A stretch of 5,185 nt of DNA, taken from Candidatus Aegiribacteria sp. Its GTDB lineage: Bacteria > Fermentibacterota > Fermentibacteria > Fermentibacterales > JCC-6. The stretch is taken from contig DAOWFD010000397.1 in the NCBI GenBank assembly GCA_030638185.1, positions 1 to 5,185 on the forward strand, given 5' to 3'. Shown piece by piece: positions 1-5,185 of this stretch. The position numbers were made by a program, and so were the translations under genes. Numbering within the stretch: position 1 is the stretch's first letter; each line of letters opens with the position of its first letter. The notes beneath the pieces are model-generated. The model did not search any database. It saw only the letters and a program-made list of their open reading frames with translations, and was not told the DNA's origin.

Positions 1-284
1 AGAACCCCTGCATTTTAGTCAGCGACAGGAACGACCCCGGTGATATGCTCAGGCAGATGATGAAATCAATGAATCAGGAGATGCCGGAAGCGAAGAGAAT
101 ACTGGAGCTGAATCCTGTTCATCCCGTTATTGAAACCCTTCAGGATCTTTACGAGAAGGATAGATCTGGAGACAGGTTGAAGGATTACGTGCAGATACTC
201 TTCGACCTGGGTACGGTAATGGCCGGCTCCAGACCTGAGAATCCCGCCGATTTCGGCAAACGGATAACCAGCCTCCTGAAATAA
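1..284 (+). CDS. htpG: HtpG (Hsp90-family chaperone), C-terminal end, partial
   Basis: This is the last 93 residues of the cytosolic ATP-dependent chaperone HtpG; the 5' part lies before the window. The frame is open from base 3 and ends in TAA at 282-284. The family signature is clear: a PCILVSD strand, then a lysine/methionine-rich helix, then PEAKRILELNPVHPVI, which matches the conserved 'ILE(L/I)NP.HP' of the C-terminal dimerisation domain. The end, with LFDLGTVMAGSRPENPADF and then ITSLLK, matches the final helices of the family. The ATP-binding and middle domains are not visible, so intactness cannot be judged. The visible part has no lesion. Base composition (about 55% GC in one sampled line) is like the other real genes here and unlike the stretch that follows. 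No terminator hairpin with a T-run is seen after the stop. Confidence 0.93.
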   Translation, partial: NPCILVSDRNDPGDMLRQMMKSMNQEMPEAKRILELNPVHPVIETLQDLYEKDRSGDRLKDYVQILFDLGTVMAGSRPENPADFGKRITSLLK

Positions 285-421
285 ACAGGAACGACGAGGG
301 ACGGGGAGGTTCAATTACGAAGTAATGGCTCTCATGGCTGAGTATCTGAGCCGATCTGCTTCCAGATTATCTCGATTCTGGTTTTATTCGTATGGTGAAG
401 TCTCAACAAAGGATGATGATC

Positions 422-462
422 TGCTGATTAACTTTAAATACTGATAAAGTAATCATACAGCA
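422..462. repeat. Long imperfect inverted repeat (hairpin)
   Basis: Three perfect stem segments stack: TGCTG 422-426 with CAGCA 458-462, ATTA 427-430 with TAAT 450-453, and CTTTA 432-436 with TAAAG 445-449. They give 14 pairs around an 8-base loop (437-444), with a 4-base bulge (454-457) and a single bulged A (431). No T-run follows on either strand, so it does not look like a standard intrinsic terminator. It spans the double stop TGA-TAA at 442-447. It could be a remnant of a small mobile element, an RNA structure, or chance. Confidence 0.4.
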
Positions 463-766
463 ATAAATTCGATTCTTGTTGAGCTTATTCCCTTTCTGAG
501 AATTGAAATCAACGAAAATAATCAGTTTGCTGAAATCAATTGGTAGACTCAATATGGATATCAATCAGGATCAAATTATTAAGTATCAGTACAGGCGTTT
601 GAAAAAGGTTGTAAACAGTATAGGCTACCCAATCTGATTATCGTCCAGAATGCTTTACAAAACCACTGAGAAATTCACCCTTGATGATCATTTCAAAATG
701 ATGAAGAATGCAATTGAACTTTAGTTTACGGAATAGCAAAAAGGCCGGAACAGAAGAACTGGCTAC

Positions 767-795
767 TTGACAGGAATGAATGCACACATTATTCT
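767..795 (+). promoter_or_regulatory. Sigma70-like promoter candidate for the FG-GAP repeat gene
   Basis: A consensus -35 hexamer TTGACA (767-772) is followed by a 17-base spacer and TATTCT (790-795), which matches 4 of 6 bases of the -10 consensus. Transcription would begin near 802 and leave a leader of about 120 bases before the ATG at 922. It lies in the right direction and at a plausible distance. Promoter consensus in this uncultured lineage is not known to me, and AT-rich DNA yields chance matches. Confidence 0.4.
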
Positions 796-828
796 AATTC
801 AGTAATTTCTGAAATAGAAAGCATAGGA

Positions 829-850
829 ATAATAAGGAGAGATTTATTAT
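829..850 (+). other. AT-only hairpin with Shine-Dalgarno-like loop in presumed leader
   Basis: ATAATAA (829-835) pairs perfectly with TTATTAT (844-850) around the loop GGAGAGAT (836-843). The stem holds only A-T pairs and would be weak. The loop contains a GGAG element, but no ATG lies at a suitable distance after it. It falls in the inferred 5' leader of the 922 gene. I cite it as structure only; no regulatory role is shown. Confidence 0.25.
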
Positions 851-912
851 CACTTCTTACTGTAATCACAGCAGGACATGGGTTACGGGAGTACACAAGG
901 GAAGTGTGACAT

Positions 913-917
913 GGAGG
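913..917 (+). promoter_or_regulatory. Ribosome binding site for the 922 ORF
   Basis: GGAGG lies 4 bases before ATG 922, within GGAGGAAATATG. It supports ATG 922 as the start, because the following residues form a signal peptide at once. The ATG at 911 is in another frame and closes after a few codons. Confidence 0.7.
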
Positions 918-921
918 AAAT

Positions 922-2625
922 ATGTGGAAGCTAGTGTTATTTACTGTACTGGCAGTTTCATCAGTTAATGCCTCTGAAGCGGAAATTGGTCTGTCTTCAA
1001 CGGGTCTCATCCTGACCACACAATCTACAGATGACAGGTTCGACACTCCTCCCAACCAGGCAGGATTCCCGATAAACACGGGTGGCTCAACCTGCGAATC
1101 GACTCCACAGGTTGTTGATATCGACGGTGATGGTGATCTGGAAGTTCTCATCGGTTCTGGATATAGTCTCCACGCTTATCATCATGACGGTTCCATGGTG
1201 AGTGGTTTTCCCGTCACAACTGGTGGTAATGCAAATTATACAGCTGCTGTTGCCGACATAGACAATGACGGGGAAGTAGAGATAGCCATAGCAGGTCAGC
1301 GTTCCAATCTTTTCGTATACAGAGGGAATGGTTCCCTTGAGACGGGATGGCCTCAATCTCTTGGAGATGATGATGGTGCATGCTGTTCGCCCACACTGGC
1401 AGATCTGGATGATGATGGAGATCTTGAACTGATCATCGGTACATTCAAAGATCTGAACGGCAGCAGTGGTTATATAGAAGCCCGGATGTATGTTTTTCAT
1501 CACGACGGAACCCTTTTCGACGGCTGGCCCATACTTGATGTGGATCAGTACGGTATCCAGGCCACTCCAGCGGTGGGTGATATAGATAACGATGGTGATC
1601 TGGAAATCATTGCTGCTGGAAGAGAAAACCAGACATTGCTTGCATGGCATACCGACGGTACAACCGTTGACGGGTGGCCGGTGCAGCTGTCCGGATTTAT
1701 CGAGGCATCGCCGACAATGGCTGATATTGATAACGACGGCGACCTGGAGATCTTTATCAGCACTTCAGCAGAACGGGTGTACGGTGTGCACCACGATGGT
1801 ACGGCAGTGACCGGCTGGCCCCGGAACATGGGTGGTGGCAGTATACAGCACAGCTCACCTTCAATTGGAGATATCGACGGTGATGGTGACCTGGAAATAG
1901 TTTGCGGTTCAGCCCATAACAACGTATATGCATGGCATCATGACGGTACACTGGTTACCGGTTGGCCTCAGTCGACCGGAACGTCCGGGGCTTTTGCGCA
2001 GGGGACACCTGCTCTGGGAGATATTGACGGTGACGGCGATATGGAGGTAACTGCCGGAACATATGCCGGACTTTTTATCTGGCATCATGATGGATCACTT
2101 CTGCCCTGGTTTCCTCTTTACACCGGATGGTCAAGGTCGTCGCCAACTCTGACCGATCTGGACCAGGACGGAGATATAGAAATACTTATCGGCGCACTGA
2201 ACGATAATCTTTACTGCTGGGATATTCCGGAGGTTTACAATGCAAACCTGATTGAATGGGGAATGTTCAGGAACAGCCTTCTGAATACCGGCTTGTATGA
2301 AACCAGCGGTGTAGGAATCTTCGAAGAACCTCGAATATTCATTACAGATACAGCCAATCTCTTCCAGAACAGACCTAACCCGTTCAACGGGTCATCTGTT
2401 ATCTCTTATCAGGTACAGGGAACGGGGAATGTAACACTTCAAGTGTATGATATTTCCGGGAAACTTGTAAGAACACTTGTTGATGAGGTTCAGTGTTCGG
2501 GAGATCATTCGGTGACATGGGATAGCAGGACTTCTTCAGGTGTTGAAGTTTCGCCGGGTGTTTACCTTTACCGGCTTGAAACAGGATCTTCTGTTTCAAC
2601 AAGGGAAATGATACTGATCAGGTAG
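922..2625 (+). CDS. Secreted FG-GAP/VCBS-repeat beta-propeller protein with T9SS-type sorting tail
   Basis: This 567-residue exported protein is probably displayed on the cell surface or released. Residues 1-17 form a signal peptide (short MWK start, hydrophobic LVLFTVLAV core, likely cleavage after VNA). Eight repeats follow, each with a DxDxDG(D/E)xE loop, starting at residues 66, 112, 161, 220, 268, 317, 367 and 412. Most are trailed by a HHDG or HTDG turn and a GWP/GFP motif. Such loops bind calcium in FG-GAP/integrin-alpha-type propellers, so one folded eight-bladed domain is likely. The propeller closes with EWGMFRNSLLNTGLY, like the W-MF----TG motif that often ends these proteins. Residues about 479-567 are a FlgD-Ig/type IX sorting-like module: NRPNPFN, VYDISGKLVRTL, SPGVYLYRLE, ending MILIR. 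No enzyme domain is present; adhesion or ligand binding is inferred. The antisense open frames here are shadows of the repeat codons. Confidence 0.88.
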   Translation: MWKLVLFTVLAVSSVNASEAEIGLSSTGLILTTQSTDDRFDTPPNQAGFPINTGGSTCESTPQVVDIDGDGDLEVLIGSGYSLHAYHHDGSMVSGFPVTTGGNANYTAAVADIDNDGEVEIAIAGQRSNLFVYRGNGSLETGWPQSLGDDDGACCSPTLADLDDDGDLELIIGTFKDLNGSSGYIEARMYVFHHDGTLFDGWPILDVDQYGIQATPAVGDIDNDGDLEIIAAGRENQTLLAWHTDGTTVDGWPVQLSGFIEASPTMADIDNDGDLEIFISTSAERVYGVHHDGTAVTGWPRNMGGGSIQHSSPSIGDIDGDGDLEIVCGSAHNNVYAWHHDGTLVTGWPQSTGTSGAFAQGTPALGDIDGDGDMEVTAGTYAGLFIWHHDGSLLPWFPLYTGWSRSSPTLTDLDQDGDIEILIGALNDNLYCWDIPEVYNANLIEWGMFRNSLLNTGLYETSGVGIFEEPRIFITDTANLFQNRPNPFNGSSVISYQVQGTGNVTLQVYDISGKLVRTLVDEVQCSGDHSVTWDSRTSSGVEVSPGVYLYRLETGSSVSTREMILIR

Positions 2626-2748
2626 CAGCCCTCCGCCTTCTCCGTTGGTTATCCAGTAGCAGGTCCATCGAAGTCCATGCCCCTTCCATTGGTCCCGGTC
2701 GGGTTGGGTACAGTTATCCGGGAACATTACTGAACTTCGATTTCCGGG

Positions 2749-3792
2749 TTAGAACATCTCTCCGAAAGATATACTTCCACCCATTCCCTCGGGGGATTTT
2801 GCTATATCCAGCCGTATAGTTCTATTCCCTGACAAATATACCCTGATTCCAGCCCCGCCAGACAGATGAAAGCGATTCCATCTCAGAGCGTCAAAGGAAT
2901 CAGACACCTGGCCGGCATCTCCAAATAGAGCAATTCCAATCCCCTGCAGGAAGGAGTTATTGTCGGAACCTAACCTGAAGATGTTCCAGCGGAGTTCGAT
3001 ATTGCTCAGCAGGAGCCACTCACCGGCAAATCGATATTTCTTGTATCCTCGAAGGTTATCGATCCCACCCAGAAAAGAAAGCCGCATGAAAGGAGTGGTT
3101 CCCATACCAATATGCCTTTTCATCAATACACGACATGCGACCGTCGTATTGATCGCGGGAATAGGACAAAAAAGCGCTGACTGTCCGGTGAATATCGAAT
3201 AGGTGATGTCATTTCCGGACTGCCAGTCCATATCGAGTTCCGTATATCCTGTCAGTGGAGAAAAAAGAACAGGCTCCAGGTGCACGCGTACAGCCGGGCC
3301 GATTGTCTAGATAAAATTGTAATGCTCCCCCGGAAGAGTCGACCACAGTGTGCTTTCCCCACGGTCGTATGTGGTGGAATGTCTGGTCTCAATACCCAGC
3401 CCCAATGTAAGTGGAGCAACCATTTGACGGCTGTACAGAAGCTGGAGTCTCTGAGCCTCACCGGCAAATTGAACCGTGCTGTCATAATCTCCACCGTTTC
3501 CATAACCAAAGAACGAAACCTCCGGCAATTTCGACTGTTCCATGAAAAAAGAGAAGCTGCCACCCAATGCCGGTGCAGAGAAGGAAAGAGCCATTCGTTC
3601 CATGAATTTTGTGGAATGAACCAGATGGAGAGTGCCGTTGTCCAATCCAATTTCTTCATTCAATTGGATCCTGACACCATATACGATACCTGCGAAAGAA
3701 TTGTATCCGGCAACAGGCAGGAACATCCAGTTGGAAAGCGCAGTCGATGAGGAAATAACCAGTAGGACAAGGAAAATACATTTATGCTTGAT
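2749..3792 (-). pseudogene. Omp85/BamA-type outer-membrane barrel protein, interrupted by an in-frame TAG and lacking ATG
   Basis: Read as one frame, this is a 347-codon, POTRA-less member of the bacterial surface antigen (Omp85/D15) family. Codons 1-20 give a signal peptide (KHKCIFLVLLVISSSTALS). FLPVAGYNS follows, then FFGYGN at 94-99, SPLTGYTELD in the middle, LGGIDNLRGY at 241-250 (the LRGY matches the (V/I)RG(F/Y) hallmark of Omp85 barrels), FGDAGQV, and a C-terminal beta-signal ending in phenylalanine (SISFGEMF). Two defects are seen. TAG at 3309-3307 falls at codon 162, with both halves in the same frame. The start position (3792-3790) reads ATC although a good ribosome site lies 6 bases before it; the in-frame TAG at 3798-3796 excludes an upstream start. 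The GTG at 3285 has no ribosome site or signal peptide, so the second half is not a separate gene. It may be a pseudogene, or two sequencing errors may be involved. It lies 12 bases after the feoC-like stop, as in an operon. Confidence 0.8.
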
Positions 3793-3798
3793 GGTCTA

Positions 3799-3803
3799 CC
3801 TCT
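3799..3803 (-). promoter_or_regulatory. Ribosome binding site before the ATC start of the barrel gene
   Basis: On the minus strand AGAGG (within GAAAGAGG, 3806-3799) lies 6 bases before ATC at 3792-3790. It overlaps the region of the feoC-like stop codon (3807-3805), which suggests coupled translation. Spacing and the signal peptide right after it indicate that ATC holds the place of the original start codon. Confidence 0.55.
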
Positions 3804-3804
3804 T

Positions 3805-3906
3805 TCAATTCATACAAACCTCAGAAAAAATCAATATAGCAAAATACTGTTCGCTCAGAGAGAGCCTCCTGTGCTTCTCTAGCAACTCAAGCACTTCGGT
3901 AAGCAT
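3805..3906 (-). pseudogene. feoC: Truncated FeoC-like winged-helix protein (33 codons)
   Basis: Its ATG (3906-3904) shares one base with the feoB stop TAA (3908-3906), the TAATG overlap typical of translational coupling. The product begins MLTEVLELLEKHRRLSLSE, which resembles the first helix and turn of FeoC, a small winged-helix protein of the Feo ferrous-iron system. FeoC proteins are usually about 75-90 residues long. Here the similarity ends after LSLSE, the rest is a hydrophobic tail (YFAILIF), and TGA follows at codon 34. The recognition helix and wing are missing, and the space before the next gene is too short to hold them in any frame. A deletion remnant is most likely; a genuine mini-protein is possible. 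The FeoC assignment rests on position and about 19 residues. Confidence 0.5.
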
Positions 3907-5185
3907 TATGCGGCAACTTTCATTCTTCGGGACATAAGCTTCAGGCTGCCGTAAATCGACCCAAGAATTCCAATAGAAATTACGATCCACATTGCGGAAC
4001 TGGCCGGGTTGTCAGTAAATGTTCCTATCTGGTAGAAGAGAGTGCTTACCACCCATGCAAGAATACTGAGGTAGATCGTGGAAAACATCGCCCATCGGAG
4101 ATTCGTCTCACGGTAGATAGCCGCAATGGCCGCTACACATGGTGCGTAGATAAGTATGAACAGGAGGTAGGCGTAAGCTCCCACTTTTCCATTGAAGTGT
4201 TTCTGTATGGCGCTTAGAGTACTGCTTTCAACCTCTATTTCCTCCGCTGCTTCTTCCGTATCGCTCAGATCATCGCTTATCTCAATACCCATCGGATCTC
4301 TGAGCGCTCCTCCGAAATCCCTGAAACCGTCCGGGATCGCGGCAAAGGATTCAGCGATTCCAGCCCAGAAATCGAAAGGTTCTTCTTCTACTTCATTACT
4401 GTTCTCCTGCATATTCATTCCGCTGTACAGCGTATCGAGTGTACCGACAACCGCTTCCTTCGCGAAGATACCTGTGAACAGACCGACAGCCGCCGGCCAG
4501 TTATCAGAAGTAAGACCCATAGGGTAGAATATGGGAGCTATTGTTTTACTGATCGCAGAAAGAACAGAGTTCTCTGAATCCTGGTTGCCGAAACTGCCGT
4601 CCGTTCCGATTGAACCGAGGAAGCTGAGTATAATGACGACTGCTATGATAACTCTACCTGCTCTTAGTATGAAGCTCTTCAGACGGTAGATCGTGTGGTA
4701 CATTATTCCCCTGAATGTCGGGAGATGATACGGGGGCAGCTCCATTACAAAGGTTGATGTCTCTCCCTGAAGGATCGTTCTCTTGAAGAGAAGTCCCGTT
4801 CCCACAGCCAGAAGAATTCCCATCATGTACAGACTGAAGAGCACAGGACCTCCCTGCTTCGGGAAGAATGCCGCTACGAAAAGAGTGTAGACCGGTAACC
4901 TGGCCCCACAGGACATGAATAGATTCATCATTATTGCGAGAATCCTGTCTCTGTTGTTTTCGAGTGTACGGGTTGCCATTATTGCCGGAACGTTGCACCC
5001 GAATCCCACAAGCATTGGAATGAATGCTTTACCCGGAAGACCTATAATTCTGAGAAACCGATCCATTACGAATGCGGCTCGCGCCATGTAGCCTGAATCC
5101 TCAAGGAGAGAAAGGCAGAAGAGGATCAGGAAAATGGGTGGTATGAAGGTTGAGACTGTCTGAATGCCGCCGCCTATGCCGTCCG
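3906..5185 (-). CDS. feoB: Ferrous iron transporter FeoB, C-terminal 425 residues, partial
   Basis: This is the membrane part of the inner-membrane Fe(II) transporter FeoB. The N-terminal GTPase domain lies beyond the right edge; the frame is open to base 5185. Visible hallmarks in order (visible-residue numbers) are LLEDSGYMARAAFVMDR just before and after residue 33, GFGCNVPAIMATRTLE with its cysteine near 62, SCGARLPVY at 91-99, MELPPYHLP at 147-155, FAKEAVVG at 240-247 in the second gate domain, and YAPCVA at 346-351. Several hydrophobic spans separate them, as expected for two nucleoside-recognition (gate) domains and the FeoB C-terminal domain. Two acidic stretches (about 258-272 and 302-321) lie in the loop after the FAKE helix. 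TAA is at 3908-3906 and overlaps the next ATG. No lesion is visible. The gene points to uptake of ferrous iron under low oxygen. Confidence 0.96.
   Translation of the reverse strand, partial: DGIGGGIQTVSTFIPPIFLILFCLSLLEDSGYMARAAFVMDRFLRIIGLPGKAFIPMLVGFGCNVPAIMATRTLENNRDRILAIMMNLFMSCGARLPVYTLFVAAFFPKQGGPVLFSLYMMGILLAVGTGLLFKRTILQGETSTFVMELPPYHLPTFRGIMYHTIYRLKSFILRAGRVIIAVVIILSFLGSIGTDGSFGNQDSENSVLSAISKTIAPIFYPMGLTSDNWPAAVGLFTGIFAKEAVVGTLDTLYSGMNMQENSNEVEEEPFDFWAGIAESFAAIPDGFRDFGGALRDPMGIEISDDLSDTEEAAEEIEVESSTLSAIQKHFNGKVGAYAYLLFILIYAPCVAAIAAIYRETNLRWAMFSTIYLSILAWVVSTLFYQIGTFTDNPASSAMWIVISIGILGSIYGSLKLMSRRMKVAA

Larger units (their letters stand above)
325..909 (+). pseudogene. Possible decayed coding region, unidentified
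   Basis: Four pieces read like protein but do not join without stops and frame changes. Frame 1 runs from ATG 325 (MALMAEYLSR..., 39 codons) to TGA 442-444, directly followed by TAA 445-447. The same frame reopens at 448 (AINSILVELIPFLRIEIN...) until the TAG in the 540s. The frame carrying ATG 554 (MDINQDQIIKYQYRRLKK...) stops at TGA 635-637, then reopens with ATG 650 (MLYKTTEKFTLDDHFKMM...) to a TAG near 722. Frame 1 is then open from 718 to TGA 907-909 (63 codons, IAKRPEQKNWLLDRNE...) with no ATG, GTG or TTG start. I recognise no family. The pieces may be chance openings in AT-rich DNA; the main argument for a relic is that successive pieces nearly abut on one strand. Confidence 0.22.
285..921. 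other. AT-rich 637-bp stretch without an intact gene
   Basis: No intact gene is recognisable between htpG and the repeat protein. Composition changes sharply: 161 of the 480 bases in 361-840 are G or C (about 34%), against 53-55% in sampled lines of htpG and the 922-2625 gene. Contents are an imperfect hairpin at 422-462, several protein-like but broken reading frames (see 325-909), a 9-bp direct repeat (TGAAATCAA at 504-512 and 531-539), a promoter candidate at 767-795, and a short AT hairpin at 829-850 in the presumed leader of the next gene. The low GC and scattered open pieces fit a decayed acquired segment. They also fit an ordinary AT-rich intergenic region, and the sequence alone does not separate these. 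Confidence 0.6.

Noticed and set aside
25..295. Perfect 11-bp direct repeat ACAGGAACGAC at 25-35 and 285-295 bracketing the end of htpG
   Set aside because: The first copy is inside conserved htpG coding sequence. There is no element between the copies other than htpG itself, so coincidence is the simplest view.
327..352. GGCTC/GAGCC hairpin after htpG as a terminator
   Set aside because: It has only five pairs with a 16-base loop, alternative short pairings compete, and no T-run follows.
789..1922. Minus-strand open frames of 120, 187 and 125 codons opposite the FG-GAP gene
   Set aside because: They lie antisense to the calcium-loop repeats and merely echo their codon pattern (ISRSPSPSIS is the reverse of DIDGDGDLE). 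There is no ribosome site or family similarity.
2623..2730. TAG recoded as an amino acid, extending the FG-GAP protein about 35 codons past 2625
   Set aside because: The protein ends in MILIR at the TAG, the normal end of this sorting-tail family, and the extension is proline-rich with no resemblance to anything.
2749..3285. Second half of the barrel gene as an independent gene starting at GTG 3285
   Set aside because: It has no ribosome site before the GTG, no signal peptide, and it is in frame with the upstream half, which supplies the missing N-terminal strands.
3280..3937. Plus-strand open frames of 156 and 101 codons opposite the barrel gene and feoC-like stub
   Set aside because: They are shadows of minus-strand coding sequence, with protein of odd composition and no recognisable motif.
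4192..4998. Open frames overlapping feoB at 4192-4527 (+) and 4654-4998 (-)
   Set aside because: feoB is certain in its own frame across this region, and these frames are shadows of it.

Overview
The window suggests a Gram-negative, probably anaerobic bacterium of about 50% GC from the FCB superphylum or an allied candidate phylum. This is inferred from three genes. One secreted repeat protein ends in a type IX secretion/FlgD-Ig-like sorting tail (NRPNPFN near its start, MILIR at its end). One outer-membrane barrel belongs to the Omp85/surface-antigen family. One gene encodes the ferrous-iron transporter FeoB. I cannot name a species.

Layout, left to right. (a) Positions 1-284 (+) hold the last 93 residues of the chaperone HtpG. 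(b) Positions 285-921 form a gene-poor stretch that is markedly AT-rich: by hand count 161 G+C in 361-840, about 34%, against about 53-55% in sampled 60-base lines of the neighbouring genes. It contains a long imperfect hairpin, broken reading frames that may be the remains of a gene, and a good sigma70-like promoter at 767-795. (c) Positions 922-2625 (+) encode a 567-residue secreted protein with eight FG-GAP/VCBS-type DxDxDGDxE repeats, probably a calcium-binding beta-propeller, followed by the sorting tail. (d) Positions 2626-2748 are a short convergent gap with weak dyads only.

(e) The minus strand from 5185 down to 2749 looks like one transcription unit in the order feoB, feoC-like remnant, Omp85-type barrel. 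feoB (3906-5185) runs off the window and is intact as far as seen. Its stop codon overlaps the ATG of a 33-codon ORF that resembles the first part of FeoC and then stops. Twelve bases after that stop lies the barrel gene (2749-3792). It has a well-placed ribosome binding site and a good signal peptide, but its start position reads ATC instead of ATG and an in-frame TAG sits at codon 162.

The main points of interest are the decay, or unusual expression, of the two genes downstream of feoB, and the compositionally foreign 640-bp stretch after htpG. I found no CRISPR array, tRNA, rRNA, insertion sequence or defence system. I see no convincing new multi-gene system.
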